Shown here in pieces: positions 46,951 through 58,960 of a stretch of 64,000 nt of DNA (position 1 is its first letter; the number at the start of each line of letters is the position of its first letter). Below the pieces are notes generated by a model. The model was not told the origin of the DNA, searched no databases, and saw nothing but the letters and a program-made list of their open reading frames with translations. Location: contig JAUPFV010000004.1 in assembly GCA_036936605.1 (NCBI GenBank), forward strand, positions 136,719,473 through 136,783,472, in the 5' to 3' direction. Origin of the DNA: Limnanthes douglasii subsp. nivea (taxonomy: Eukaryota > Streptophyta > Magnoliopsida > Brassicales > Limnanthaceae). Made by a program: the position numbers and the translations under genes.

Positions 46951-47915
46951 TATTTGCTTCGGAATTTGCTATATCTATTTTGGGAATTTTAAACCAAAAT
47001 ATGCTGCAAATTTATAGAAGTAGGTTTTAAAAAATATAAATTTATCACTAAACGTTTTACATATAAACGTCGTGATTAGTATATTTTAAGTAAAAAAAAT
47101 GGATATAAAATAAATATAGTCATGTATATTTATATTATTATTTATTTGAATCCTTCAATTTTTTATTTGAAAATCAAATGATTTAACTATAAGCTGTTAT
47201 TAAAAATTGTTGTTAAATGTCAAATCGCTAACGAAGTTATTAATTTTTATGGATAATTACTTTGATGAAATGAATAATTATTTTGGATGTAAATTTTATT
47301 GGTTAACCAATTTTTTATATTTAGTATTTACTTATTAATTTTTTAATTTATTCATTTAAGGAGTCTCAACATTTTTTAAAAGGGTAACAAATGAATTCAT
47401 TTTTTATCTTATTTTATATTTCAATTATTTTTTTTGCTTTTGACTTTCCACGTGATCTTCCACGTTAAAATCTATTATTTATAGTTGACCATATAAATAA
47501 TTTAATCCCTACTCGTATTAAAAAAATTCAATCCAAATCTAATGTTATAAATAAAATCTGCTACATATTAATTAAATACTTATTTTGGAGAACCTCTATT
47601 TGTCTTTTCTATTATTCTTCTAACAAGTATCCCTTTTATTTTTCCTTACTTTTTTTAACAATTTAGCTTCTTCCATATCTTAAAACAAATCATACATCAT
47701 TTTTAAAACTCTACAATAAATAAATTAACACTGATCCATGAAGAACACAAAAGAAAAATTAATGTAGTTTGCACAATTACTAAACATATAATCAATTTTG
47801 GTATAGAACCAAATGATTATATGAAACACAACACCTCGTAGATTCCATATTCGAATAACAGAGATAAATAAATTTGGACAATATTCGAATAACAAAGATA
47901 AATAAATTTGGACAG
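46951..47915. other. AT-rich sequence upstream of the B3-like gene
   Basis: It probably holds the gene's promoter but no clear TATA box stands out in the AT-rich context. A short direct repeat (ATTCGAATAACA.AGATAAAT) lies at 47850-47910. Confidence 0.4.
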
Positions 47916-48076
47916 TGTTAGATAAACGTTGAACTTGAACACGTGTTAATATATCAGTTATTGAAGTAGTTAGTAAGATAAGATCAAACCATTATTTTCT
48001 TCTCTATATAAGAGATCGTGTATTGATGTTTGAAGATGAAATAAAAGTAACATTTCCACACTTGTTGTTTATCTTA

Positions 48077-48145
<69 letters not shown>

Positions 48146-48187
48146 AACTGCATCTAGTGTTTTATCTCAGGGATTTTAAAACCTACA
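47916..48187 (+). repeat. 5' LTR of the gag-only element
   Basis: It runs from TGTTAG to CCTACA. Promoter-like CTCTATATAAGAG lies near 48001-48013. It contains a 65-base TA run (48078-48142) that is almost absent from the other LTR. Confidence 0.85.
48078..48142. repeat. (TA)n microsatellite inside the LTR
   Basis: An uninterrupted TA dinucleotide run. The partner LTR has only AGTATATATGTATT here, so the run expanded after insertion. Confidence 0.95.
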
Positions 48188-48189
48188 TT

Positions 48190-48202
48190 TGGTATTAGAG
48201 CC
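48190..48202 (+). other. primer binding site of the gag-only element
   Basis: TGGTATTAGAGCC, one base different from the usual Met-tRNA copia site, lies two bases after the LTR. Confidence 0.8.
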
Positions 48203-48304
48203 CGTGTTGTGAAAGTAATGGTCGACATCTAAGGAGATCAATCAAAGGCAGTTGTTGTCATCAAATCGACGGCAAGATGAGCCTTAATACCGATCCAATA
48301 TCCA

Positions 48305-48700
48305 ATGTTAAGCGAAATGAACTACGACATTTGGGCTATCAAGATGAAGATAATCTTGCGTTCGTTAAGAGTATGGTCTGTGACCGAAGGTGAAGATACA
48401 AACGATGACAAAGATCAAGGCACCATGTTAGTCATTTCTCAAGCCGTGCCAAATGACGTGATGATGGTAATCTCGGAGAAACAGACAGCAAAGGAGGCTT
48501 GGAAAGCACTCAGGTTGATGTGGGTTGTCTAGATCGCGTCAAGAAGGCACGTGTACAGGTGCTGAAACGGCAACTGGCAATCACAGAGAAGCAGATAACA
48601 AAGAAGGCTTGGAACGCACTCACGGAGATTCGGGTTGGTGAAGATCGCGTAAAAATGATATGTGTACGACAACTCAAGAGATTACACAGGTGAAGTAGAA
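48305..48700 (+). pseudogene. copia gag N-terminal fragment with internal duplication
   Basis: The open frame 48305-48532 reads MLSEMNYDIWAIKMKIILRS and continues to KQTAKEAWKALRLM, matching the N-terminal gag domain of copia elements (Y-x-x-W-x-x-K-M...T-A-K-E-A-W-x-A-L). A TAG ends it. A second partial copy of the last ~90 bases follows (48570-48670), giving KQITKKAWNALTEIRVGEDRVK. The duplication and stop suggest the protein is not made in full. Confidence 0.75.
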
Positions 48701-49000
48701 GAAATGTTACACAACACAAAGTAAGAATGTGGCCAAAAGAGATTGGCGCAACAATAAAGACGGGTCTGAAAGCAGACCGTTCAAGAAGCATTCCAACAGA
48801 TATATGAGCCACCAAGATCTTTAAAAACTTTTTAGAAAAAGAGAAAGATCATGAAGAAAAGAAAGAAATAATAGAACATATATAATGGTACACATATGTA
48901 AAGAATACGTCCTAACAAACCACCTCCGAAGGAATTAATTTTGCAGATGGATGCAAAAGACGAAGAAGACAGCAATCAAGTTTAATGTTTAGGGGGAGAA

Positions 49001-49218
49001 TGTTAGATAAACATTGAACTTGAACACGTATTAATATATCAGTTATTAAAGTGGTTAGTAAGATAATATCATACCGTTATTTTCTTCTCTATATAAGAGA
49101 CCGTATATTGATGTTTGAAGATGAAATGAAAGTAACATTTCTACACTTGCTTTTATCTTAGTATATATGTATTTGTTATTTGCATCTGGTGATTTATCTC
49201 AGGGATTTTAAACGTACA
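49001..49218 (+). repeat. 3' LTR of the gag-only element
   Basis: It follows the purine tract, runs TGTTAG..CGTACA, and is about 54 bases shorter than the 5' LTR, mainly for lack of the TA run. Confidence 0.85.
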
Positions 49219-49458
49219 GACATGAGATAACAAGATTACTCACCTAATCAAAATGATGCAAGATTATATTGTCAATTCGTTACAGAATCCGGTACTTTAG
49301 GTTTATACGAGTGCACATAGAAGCTCGTAAAAATTTACTATGATAAAGAGAATATGAAAAAAAATGGAGAAAGAAAGAGATTGAGCCATGGAAATCCCAA
49401 ATTTTATTTCGGCCATAAAAAAGCACCGCGTGAGAAGATGGAATTTCTTTCACTATTT

Positions 49459-49770
49459 TCACCCATCGCATTTGTAGTTTCGACGCCTTGAGCCGCAACA
49501 AGTGTAGCAACTAAAGCAACCGCCATATCTTCTTGCACCATCATCGGAGTTATTCTTCCATTCAAGTTCAGATCTTTTAGTAACGTTTCGAGATCCAAAT
49601 GAGTTAAAGCTGCCACTGCTCGCGGTAGCCATTACACTCAGGAGAGTCCGGAGAGGCAAAATAGGTAAGTTGATATCGAGTTTGCACAAATCAGGATTGT
49701 TGATGTCGCAAGTCAGTGAGTCGACAAACGTAAACCCTAAGTCGGGAATCGGTTTCGACACGCGTGACAT
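49459..49770 (-). CDS. hypothetical 103-residue open frame
   Basis: This minus-strand frame starts MSRVSKPIPDLGFTFVDSL and ends in a Cys-rich, Arg-rich tail (CFSCYTCCGSRRRNYKC). It does not match a family I can name. A loose likeness to small zinc-finger frames of plant transposons was considered but not supported. It could be a chance frame. An overlapping frame at 49404-49616 is weaker. Confidence 0.25.
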   Translation of the reverse strand: MSRVSKPIPDLGFTFVDSLTCDINNPDLCKLDINLPILPLRTLLSVMATASSGSFNSFGSRNVTKRSELEWKNNSDDGARRYGGCFSCYTCCGSRRRNYKCDG

Positions 49771-50485
49771 TTTTCTTAATAACTTAACAAAGTAAAAAGA
49801 ATATATTCAAAAACCTGTCATGAATGGGAAATGTATCTGCATTGAAGAGGTAGAGCAAAATGGAAACATTAAGTAAGTAAAGTTAGATGAAGAATAATCC
49901 AAAAATCAGACAATTTGAAGAAGACATGAAAAAAGATAGAAGAGAAAAAGAAGAGAAGTGAGGGAAATCGTGATATACAAATATGAAGAAAATAATGTCA
50001 AAGTAGGGGTCGTTTTATAGAGAGAATTTTACATTGAAACACCAAAGACGATGGTCATTTTTTTTTCTCAAAATAAGTTTTAGAAAGAACAGTTTTAGCT
50101 TTAGAAAGAGGTGTTTTAGTTTCCGGTGGTTGGAATAAAATTTGGATTTTCATAGTTCCATATGGCTTTGTTTACAAATAGATAAATAAATTGTAGCTCT
50201 AAAAAGGAAGAGGATCTTATTTATAATATTGGGTTTGGAATAGATTTTTAACGGATTTGGGTCGGCTTTCAATTATATAGATGAGTAAATAAAATGGTAA
50301 AAGTAGAATGTAAATAGTGTATTTTAACCGTGTTCATCTCAGCGTCATATGTGGACACTTATGTGAAAGGTCAAAGGGTAAAAAAGGACTGACATATGGG
50401 TTGGGGTCAATTGCGACCATATTTTCTAAAAATTAGGATAAAGTGAATTATCGACCTCTGGGATCCATGATATCTCCAAATTATA
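49771..50485. other. AT-rich intergenic sequence
   Basis: Nothing recognised. Confidence 0.4.
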
Positions 50486-50489
50486 AAAC

Positions 50490-52200
50490 ATTTCAAACAT
50501 TTATTGTACTTACCATGGTGACCATAGGCATACTCGACTAGATTGTTTTCATTTGAATGATGAAATTCAGCGACTAGTGGAGAATGGAAAGTATAGTCCG
50601 AGAAAATATAGTAGCAGGAAAATAAATGATATGTACTATTTCTAGATGAGATAATGTGGCGGAAATATCTAATAATTCATGAAACTTTATAGGAAATATT
50701 TTGACAGTCATCTTGTTTATGAATTTACATTGCACTTTGGATCTTCATATTTGAATTTCACTAATGATAACCTAATAGGACTGGTTACCTCTCATTAGGA
50801 TACTTTGTTAATTACTATTGAAATTGTTAGTTTAATAATTAAAAAAGTGATAGTTGATACATGTAGTTTGGCTAATGTATTAATTTAAAGTGATTATGAT
50901 AAGATTATTGAGGTAACGTTGTACAAAAAGACGAACATAAATTTGGTCACTTTGGCTTACCGTCAGACCGATTGCGTAGGGGAGGTGGAGCTGCAAGTAA
51001 TTGTTAAAAACATGATAATAGGAGAAAAACAATAAAAATATTGTTTATGTTGGTTGTGCGTTTATGTTGGTTGATGCACATGGATCATAAAATGTTGTTT
51101 TGGGATGTCCCTAATTATATAAAATAGAAGAAATACCCTAATCTTATCATACTCGTGTACAATATTTTGTAGGAAGTCATATTAGGATGCTCGGAGGAAG
51201 ACTTCGAGTATCAAGAGAGTGTCCCTCAATTTTTGTATCTCTAAGCAATATGATTGCATAATAATCACATATTAAACGATGACAAACAAGTAGAATCTAA
51301 AAATATTTTGATAGAAATTTGTGAAGAAGATATTGACGACCCAAGAGAGGCGGTACATATAACAAAAAAATTGGATGGAACAATGAATGAGAATATTTGT
51401 GTTGGAAATATAGTAATGACTGAGAATTATTTGAATAAAAATTTCAAGGATGAAATGATTAAGTGTCTGAAATCAAATGCGTACTTTTTATGCGTAGAGC
51501 ATAAATGATATGACGCGAGTGAGCAAGTCATTACGTATCAAAAGTTAGCCGTGGATAATAGAGTGAGACCAATTTGGCATAAAATGGAATATTTTCTACA
51601 GAAAAATCTGAGGAAATAGTAAAACATTCTGATACAATTTCGGAGGTTGGTTGTATGATAGATTCAAAATACCCAAGATGGATGTAAAATCTAGTTTTAG
51701 TTAAGAATAATAATGGTCAACTGAAAGTTTGCATTGATTACACTTATTTAAACCAAACATATCCAATATATATTTTTCCTTTTACCTTGCATTGATCAAC
51801 TACTAGATTCAGCGCTAAACATGACATTGTCTTTCATGTACGTTTACTAAGATTATAATCAAATAAAAATACATCTAAACGATAAAGATAGTAAAAATAT
51901 TATGACAGACCATTGATTATATTGTTTCAAAATAATTTTGTTCGGATTGAGAATTACTGGATCAGCCTACCAAAGGCTCGTCAAACATAATTTTTTCAAT
52001 AAAGTGTAAACGTTTTTTTGGAAGCTTGTATTGATGATATGATCGAAAAGAGTAACATGAAAGGAAAGTATTTAATGGCATTGAAATGTTAATAATCTAA
52101 GAAAATTGAATTTAAAGTTAAATTCATTCAAATTTCTTTTGTGCACGGACGGTAAAACCTCTTGCTTATTTCATAAGCAAGAAAAGTATCCACCAAAATA
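50490..52200 (+). pseudogene. old Tat-like gag-pol relic
   Basis: Gag zinc knuckle at about 50510-50600 (HRHTRLDCFHLNDEIQRLV). A protease-end fragment lies at 50900-51000 (DCVGEVELQVIV). The region before RT is at 51254-51510 (EEDIDDPREAV, LNKNFKDEMIKCLKSN, matching IDDPRE and LKNEMLKFLKN in element 2). RT pieces follow at 51780-52010 (IDQLLDSALNMTLSFM, YNQIKIHLNDKDSKNIMTDH, GSAYQRLVKH). Many stops. It is much older than the two complete Tat elements but from the same lineage. Confidence 0.75.
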
Positions 52201-52329
52201 TATCAAATAAGTTTAAACTTTAATATGTTATATTGCTACTTTGTTCTAATTCATATCCAATACATCAGATCAAAATTATGCATTTTTAAATTGTTAAAAG
52301 TAGCAAAATATTTTAAATAAAATTATGAT

Positions 52330-52507
52330 TTTGGAAAGGATGAATTATGGAAAGAACGATAAGTTGTTATGACGAGGTTTTTGTCAAATCTTAAAAATAG
52401 TGCTTTAAAATTGTAGAACCGGATTCTATAAGGTTCTATCAAACGTTTTAATATACTCTTAACATCATTTAGATAATAGTTTGTAAGGTGCTATATTAAA
52501 TTGATTT
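52330..52507 (+). repeat. left half of third gag-relic copy, split by Tat element 2
   Basis: It aligns with 45127-45300. The alignment resumes at 62886, so the uninterrupted sequence at 45.3 kb shows the empty site of the element 2 insertion. Confidence 0.85.
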
Positions 52508-52916
52508 TGATGATTCCGAATTCTGCATGCTCCCCGGACAAGGACAGATCGGTTCAAGGCCTCCGGACCGGACAGACCATTTTGGACACTCAGACCATAG
52601 GACTGTTCGAACTATGAAAAAAGTACTAAAAAACCTAAACACTTCTTGACTAAGCTACTTGCTCTCTTACTTAAGAGCTCATGGGTCTTTGAACATGACC
52701 CGTGTCCATTAAATATGACCCGAAAGCCCATAAGGGCCCAAACATCAAGGTATAAATACCCAACGACCTGCATTAAGTGTGGGTAATAAGAATTAACTGC
52801 TACCAGCCAGCTTAATTATCTCTCTACTCTCTACTCTAAACATATAACACTCACATACTACTGTAAAATACCAACCAAATTACAAGCCTACCCTCAGGCG
52901 ATAATTATCCACACCA
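52508..52916 (+). repeat. 5' LTR of Tat element 2
   Basis: TGATGATTCC..CACACCA, with TATAAATA at 52751-52758. Ends confirmed by the target duplication and primer site. Confidence 0.95.
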
Positions 52917-52918
52917 AA

Positions 52919-52938
52919 TTGGCGACCACAGTGGGAGA
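52919..52938 (+). other. primer binding site of Tat element 2
   Basis: TTGGCGACCACAGTGGGA, one base different from element 1, two bases after the LTR. Confidence 0.75.
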
Positions 52939-52988
52939 AGAAGGTGCCTGAATCAAGCATTCAAAACCAGCTAAGAAAATCTGTCTGA

Positions 52989-55331
52989 ATGAATCCGGAC
53001 AATCCAGAAGTACCACCAGCTCTGCTCGAAGTGGTGGGAGAGAACGATGAGTACACTATCGAAGAGCGTGATAGGCTCAAGGGTGAAATAGAAGCTCTGA
53101 GGGCCGAAAAGGCTACGATAGGCCTGAAAGAAAAGTCCAAAGCGTCAGTTGCTCATCACACCGACAACCCCAGAGAGCGTGAGTCTTCAAAGACTCATGT
53201 GAGCACCAAAAAGACTCATGCCAGCTCTAAAAAGTCTCACCGGTCCAAGCCAGTGGAGAGTTCAGACTCAAGCTCAGAATCTTCTGATAGCTCTTCGGAC
53301 GATGAAGGAGTTGAAAAATCTTTATCCTCAAGCAGCGATGAGGGACGAACTAGAAAGAAACAAAATCAGATCAAAAAATATTCAAGGAAAAGGGATAGAC
53401 ATGGAAGGATGAAGAAGAATATTGGTAAAGGGTCATCTCACAGCCGGAGGCATGTGGACCGGATGCTGATGGATACCTTTGCTTTTCACGATGAACCAGG
53501 TATCTTTGCAACTCTCAATGAGGATACTGTGTTCAGTCGTGGAAGGAATTGGAGGCAATCTTCTTTATCTTCTAAAATTCTGTCCGGAAACCTCCCCAAG
53601 AGGTTTGACAGCACCAAAATAGAGAAGTACGATGGCAGTACTGATCCGGACAACCATCTGGAGCAATTTAAAAACTTCATGATGAACTTTGACGATGATG
53701 ATAAACTACTTTGTAGGGAATTCTCCCAATCATTTACGGGGAGTGCTCTAAAATGGTACAACAGCCTGCCTCAGGGTTGTATTAAAGATTTTGATACTTT
53801 TTGGGTAGCCTTTCGAAGGCAGTTTGTAGGGAGTAAAGAGCTAAAGGGCAATGGAGACACAATAATCCATTGTGCCCAAGAACCAAATGAGTCCTTGAAA
53901 GAATATATAAGCCGTTTTGTGAACACCAAGAATGGGTTGGCTGATTGCTTCGAACAGGTAGCAATAGCATCCCTAAGACAAGGTTTGAACCCAAGCAATC
54001 TAGCTGACTCAGTGACCAGAAAGAAGGCCATGACATGGGGAGGGTTGCTGAATCAGGTTGGGAAACAAATAAACGTTGATGAAACAAAGAAAACCAGGGT
54101 GCACAGGCAGGTAAGGTCTACCTCGGTGGCACCAAATCCCAATCAAAATCAGTTTGGGTTCAAAGCAAGAGAGACCGGACAGGGGCATGGTAGGTCAAAA
54201 GCTCAGTCTCAGCCAGCTGCTCCTGCTCAAAGTAAGCAATCCAGAAACAAGAGAGGGCCATGGGTCCAGCCGGAGTGGTTCACAGAATTGAAAGAAAGTG
54301 TGGCCACCATTTTTGATAAAACAAAAGAAGAGGTGCATTATCGGAGACCAGCCACATTGCAATCTCCCAGAGAGCATCGTAATAACTCTTTTTGCCAGTA
54401 TCACAACGATATTGGTCATACCACCGATGACTGCATAGCATTGAAACAAGAAGTTCAGAACTTGATTGAGAGGGGAAAGCTGGGGGCTTACGTGAAAAGA
54501 AGAGGAGGTAACAGGCCTGACAACACTCACTGGGTTGGTCCAAGTAATGCTGCTCCGGAGGGAGCCATGGTTATAATTGAAAGATTTGACGTGGAATCTG
54601 AGTACTTGAATCCTGATCCAACTCGAAACAGAGTGGGTACAATTGAGGAATGCTCTAGGTCGGTCTCCGGGCTCATTAAGTTTTTTGAGTCACTTACAAT
54701 TTTCGGAGGGGACACTATGACAGCTCCTACTGCTTCTTCGAGGAAGAGGCACGTGCATACTATAGCCTCCCAGCTAGAAGGAGGCATGACTTCCTATCAG
54801 TCACAAAACTCATTCCCCTTCATTGTTTTTGATGAAGATGATTTAAGAGACATTGCTGGCCCTCACGAGGATGCTGTTGGCATAGGAGCATCTATTGGGG
54901 GCAACGACATAAGGCGAATACTGGTGGATACTGGAAGCTCAGCCAATATCCTGTTCTTAACCACATACAAGAGAATGAAAAATCCAGCTGTAATTCAGAG
55001 TTCGGACAGATCAATTGTGAGCTTTACAGGCAGCTCAGCAGATGTGATCGGTGAGTTCGAAGAGGAAGTTCTATTGGGCAAGGGCCCTTTCAAGAAAATG
55101 GTTAGAATACTCTTTATTGTGGTGGATTTTCCCACTTGCTATAATTCTATTCTAGGGAGGTCTTGGCTCTCTAGGATGCATGCAGTGGCTTCAACAGTCC
55201 ACCAGTGCTTGAAATATGATGTTCAGGGACAGGTTGGAGTCGTCCGGAGCAGCCAAAAGATTGCAAGGGAATGTTATGCTACCGCCCTGGCTCCTCGAAC
55301 ACTGGGGGCGGTCCGTATTAACGAACAATAG
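52989..55331 (+). CDS. gag-protease of Tat element 2, intact
   Basis: 780 residues. Residues ~1-60 form a charged helical segment. Residues ~75-140 are Ser/Asp-rich then Lys/Arg-rich. The gag domain at ~200-340 carries FSQSFTGSALKWYNSLPQG. The zinc knuckle FCQYHNDIGHTTDDC is near 468. The retroviral-type aspartic protease motif DTGSSANIL is near 647 and ILGRSWLSR near 725. The first ATG after the primer site is used as start and agrees with element 1. It ends at an in-frame UAG shared with element 1. The protein should assemble the particle and process itself. It could act in trans for broken relatives. Confidence 0.93.
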   Translation: MNPDNPEVPPALLEVVGENDEYTIEERDRLKGEIEALRAEKATIGLKEKSKASVAHHTDNPRERESSKTHVSTKKTHASSKKSHRSKPVESSDSSSESSDSSSDDEGVEKSLSSSSDEGRTRKKQNQIKKYSRKRDRHGRMKKNIGKGSSHSRRHVDRMLMDTFAFHDEPGIFATLNEDTVFSRGRNWRQSSLSSKILSGNLPKRFDSTKIEKYDGSTDPDNHLEQFKNFMMNFDDDDKLLCREFSQSFTGSALKWYNSLPQGCIKDFDTFWVAFRRQFVGSKELKGNGDTIIHCAQEPNESLKEYISRFVNTKNGLADCFEQVAIASLRQGLNPSNLADSVTRKKAMTWGGLLNQVGKQINVDETKKTRVHRQVRSTSVAPNPNQNQFGFKARETGQGHGRSKAQSQPAAPAQSKQSRNKRGPWVQPEWFTELKESVATIFDKTKEEVHYRRPATLQSPREHRNNSFCQYHNDIGHTTDDCIALKQEVQNLIERGKLGAYVKRRGGNRPDNTHWVGPSNAAPEGAMVIIERFDVESEYLNPDPTRNRVGTIEECSRSVSGLIKFFESLTIFGGDTMTAPTASSRKRHVHTIASQLEGGMTSYQSQNSFPFIVFDEDDLRDIAGPHEDAVGIGASIGGNDIRRILVDTGSSANILFLTTYKRMKNPAVIQSSDRSIVSFTGSSADVIGEFEEEVLLGKGPFKKMVRILFIVVDFPTCYNSILGRSWLSRMHAVASTVHQCLKYDVQGQVGVVRSSQKIARECYATALAPRTLGAVRINEQ
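55329..55331 (+). other. in-frame UAG between protease and RT, element 2
   Basis: Context CAA TAG AAA TTT; the pol frame continues without shift. It occupies the same codon as in element 1 (CAA TAG CAA TTT), whereas the other stops of the two elements are private. Confidence 0.7.
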
Positions 55332-58300
55332 AAATTTGAGGGCCTTTCTGTGGGTGAGGGTGCAATTGATGACCCCAGAGAGACCCCTGGAGTATTGATA
55401 CCAGTCGAAGAGGTAGAAACACACTGTCTGGAAAAAGGAAAAAGTGTCAAAATAGGGTCTAAAATGCCACCCATTTTGAAAAATGAAATGTTAAAGTTTT
55501 TGAAGAACCAACAGCACATTTTTGCTTGGTGCAATGCTGATGTTACTAGGGTTCCATCAGAAGTGATATCACATCACCTATCCGTCCGGAGAGACGTAGC
55601 ACCAGTGGTTCAAAAGAGAAGAGCTTTTTCTAAGGAGAAGGCTGATGTCATTGTGCAAGAAGTTGACAGGCTCACACAAATGGGGCACATCAAGGAGTCT
55701 CAATATCCTTTGTGGACTGCCAATCCGGTTCTGGTAAAAAAGAAATATGGCAAGTGGCGCATGTGCATAGACTTCACAGATCTCAATAGAGCTTGCCCAA
55801 AAGATTTGTATCCAGTCCCCCGGATTGATCAGTTAGTAGACTCCACCTCTGGGAACAAGCTGCTTTCCTTTATGGATGCCTTCTCCGGATACAATCAGAT
55901 TCAAGTAGATCCAAAGGATCAAGAGCATACCACATTTGTCACTGACAGAGGTCTTCATTGCTACAAGGTAATGCCATTTGGTTTGAAAAATGATGGGGAT
56001 ACTTATCAGAGATTAGTCAACAAGGCATTTGCTGATCAAATTGGAAGAAATATGGAAGTGTACATTGATGACATGATGGTGAAGAGTGTAGATGAGCAGT
56101 TGCACTTGTCCGATCTCCAAGAAACGTTTGCCAACTTGGTAAAAGTGAATTTGAAATTAAACCCAGAAAAGTGTGTGTTCGGAGTGCAGTCCGGGAAGTT
56201 TCTGGGCTATATTATAAGTGAGCATGGAATACAACCCGACCCGGACCAGCTTAATGCCCTATTTCAGATGGAACCTCCTCAAAACATTAAAGAAGTACAG
56301 TGGTTAACGGGGAGATTAGCTGCCTTAAATAGATTTATCTCAAGGTCTTCGGACAGGTGTGCTCCTTTCTTTCAAACCTTGAAGGGTGCAAAGGGATTCG
56401 ATTGGACCCCACAGTGTGATGAAGCTTTCAATGAGATCAAGAAGCACCTGTCCTCCCCCAAAACTTTGTTTAAACCAGTTGATGGGGAGACACTCTTCGT
56501 ATATTTGGCAGTTTCAAGTTGTGCCATCAGTGCTGTGTTGGTAAGAGAGGTCGATGGCCATCCCCATCCAGTGTACTACATCAGCAAAAGCTTGATAGAT
56601 GCAGAAAGACGTTACTTGAAACTTGAAAAATTAGCATTAGCCCTGGTGATAGCTGCCAGAAAGATGAGGCCTTATTTCCAGGCTCATCCCATCATCGTCC
56701 GGACTTCTTTTCCCCTGAAGAATTTCCTCCAAAAGGCAGACATTTCAAGCAGGATGACTAAGTGGTCAGTAGAGTTTGGGGACTTCGACATAGACTTTGC
56801 TCCTCGAACAGCAGTCAAGGCCCAAGATGTGGCTGATTTCTTGGTTGAATTTCACTCTGACAGGGATTTGGAGCAAACTACTGACATAAAAGATAAAAAA
56901 GTATGGGTCGTCCGAACAGATGGTGGATCTAGCCCTATGGGATGTGGTGCAGGAGTGTGTTTAACTTCCCCATATGGAGACAAAATGTACCAGGCTATTT
57001 GTTTTGCTCTAGGTCATCTAATAATGAGTCCGAATACGAAGCAGCTATAGCTGGGTTAAAGTTAGCCTACATTTGTGGGGCTAAGAGGGTCAAGCTACTA
57101 AGTGACTCCCAACTTCTTATCCACCATGCCCAAGGCCAATCTGAGGCTAAGAATGAGCAGCTTGTGAAATATTTACTCCTCCTTAAGAATGAAGCACTGA
57201 AGTTTAAAAGTGTTGTTTATGAGCACATTCCCCGGACAGAAAATGAGCTAGCAGACTCGTTGGAAACCATAGCATATACAGAGTCATATCCATGGATCCA
57301 TGTGTTGGAAAGCCCCTCCATTCAACTTAGTAAGGGTAAAGAAGAGGAAATTTTTGAAGTACAAGTGAAACAACCTCAAGACTGGAGGTTTCCTCTCCTG
57401 CAATATCTCTCCGATGGTGTCGTGCCTCCAGATAAGTCACTAGCCAGAACTTTGAAACATAAGGCTCGTCGTTTTATCATATTGAGAGACGTGTTGTACA
57501 AAAAATCATACAGTAAACCTCTCTTGCGCTGTTTGGGGGATGAAGAGTCTCAAGTAGTCCTCTCCGAATTGCATGATGGTGAGGGATCAGCCCATTGTGG
57601 GTTTAGAGCTTTAACAAGAATAGTTTTACTGTCCGGTTACTATTGGCAATCTATCATGAAAGATGCTAAGGAATTGGTAAGAAGGTGTGACCCATGCTAG
57701 AGGTACAGCAATGAAATTCATGTCCCAACCATTCATTTAGAATCAATTTCTGAGCCTATTCCTTTTGCTCGATGGGGGTTGGATTTAGTAGGGCCTCTCC
57801 CTGTGGCGTCCGGAGGACGCAAAACTATAATTGTGGCCATAGAATACTTTTCAAAGTGGATTGAGGCAGCCCCTCTAGCAGGGACAACATCAAAAGTTGT
57901 TATAAAATTCATTTTATCCAACATCTGTTGTAGATTTGGTGTCCCACAAAAGATAACAACAGACAATGGGCCACAGTTCGACAATAGGGAAATGGAAAGT
58001 TTATGTGCCTCAAGGGGTATACAACATTGTTTTTCTTCACCTTTCCACCCACAAGCAAATGGGCAAGTTGAAGTGGCTAATAGGACTATTCTGTCCGGTT
58101 TAAAGAAGAATTTGGAAGGGGCTGCTGGGAAGTGGCCTAGTTATCTACAAGAGGTCTTGTGGGCCTACCGGACAACACGTGGGGCTGCAACACAAGAGTC
58201 ACCCTTTGCTTTGGTCTATGGGATGGATACAGTAGCTCCCATAGAAGCCACTCTCCCATCTTTTCGTGTTCACAACTTCTCCGAACATGCTAACGAGGTG

Positions 58301-58618
58301 GCAATCAGAGGTCAACTTGATTTGATAGAAGAAAGACGAGTTAAAGCTCACCTTAGAGTTGCACACTATCAGGGCTTGATGAGAATCAGGTTTTCTTCCA
58401 AAGTTAAAAGAAGAGATTTCCAACCGGGGGACAAGGTATTGAGGAAAGTCTTCTTACACACTAAAGAAAAGCTATTCGGAAAGCTGGCCCCAACTTGGGA
58501 AGGTCCGTACATAGTTGTTGAAAGAATTAAACCTGGAACATATTGGTTGGAAGACAAAGATGAAAGAGTTTTGACTCATCCCTGGAATATCGAGCATCTC
58601 CGGATGTACTTGGAATAG
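55332..58618 (+). pseudogene. RT-RNase H-integrase of Tat element 2 (two breaks)
   Basis: RT shows WRMCIDFTDLNRACPKD, FMDAFSGYNQI and the catalytic YIDD at 56061-56072. RNase H begins VVRTDGGSS at about 56910. A one-base deletion near 57015 shifts the frame inside RNase H. A TAG at 57698-57700 replaces the Gln after the last Cys pair of the integrase zinc finger (RRCDPC). The integrase core has GLDLVGPLP, TTDNGPQFDN and GQVEVANRT. The C-terminal end (YWLEDKDERVLTHPWNIEHL) is followed by TAG at 58616-58618. There is no chromodomain. Only these two changes separate it from an open frame. Confidence 0.93.
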
Positions 58619-58960
58619 CATTTGTGTAAATATTTACTTGTTTAAACATCCATGTAAATATTTTGGGGCATACTCTTTCCTCCTTGCTGGCACGGGGAGG
58701 TTTTAATGAGGTATCCGGGCTTTTGAATGAAATATGATGCCTTCTTAAAAAAAATTCCAAGTGTTTTAAATTTTGTCCTTTGTCACACTATCCGGATTGA
58801 AATATCTAAGGGCTATTTAAACTCTAGCCGGAGAACTTAAACACTCTCACTATGAAATGATTAAAGGCTACTTAAACTCCAGCCATCAAAATTGGAACAA
58901 TCAATAAAAGAAGATGAGATTTGTGCAAAACAGAAACATTCATTGGAATAACTTAAAGTG

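Larger units (their letters stand above)
47916..49218 (+). mobile_element. small non-autonomous copia-type element encoding only gag
   Basis: Two LTRs beginning TGTTAGATAAAC flank about 810 bases holding a Met-type primer site, a copia gag fragment and the purine tract AGGGGGAGAA. The flanks GACAG (47911-47915) and GACAT (49219-49223) are a likely 5-bp target duplication with one change. No protease, integrase or RT is present. This structure has been described in plants as terminal-repeat retrotransposon with GAG (TR-GAG). Confidence 0.85.

Noticed and set aside
49459..49770. GRF or similar zinc-finger protein in the minus-strand frame
   Set aside because: The cysteines do not have the spacing of any zinc finger I can name, so it was left as hypothetical.
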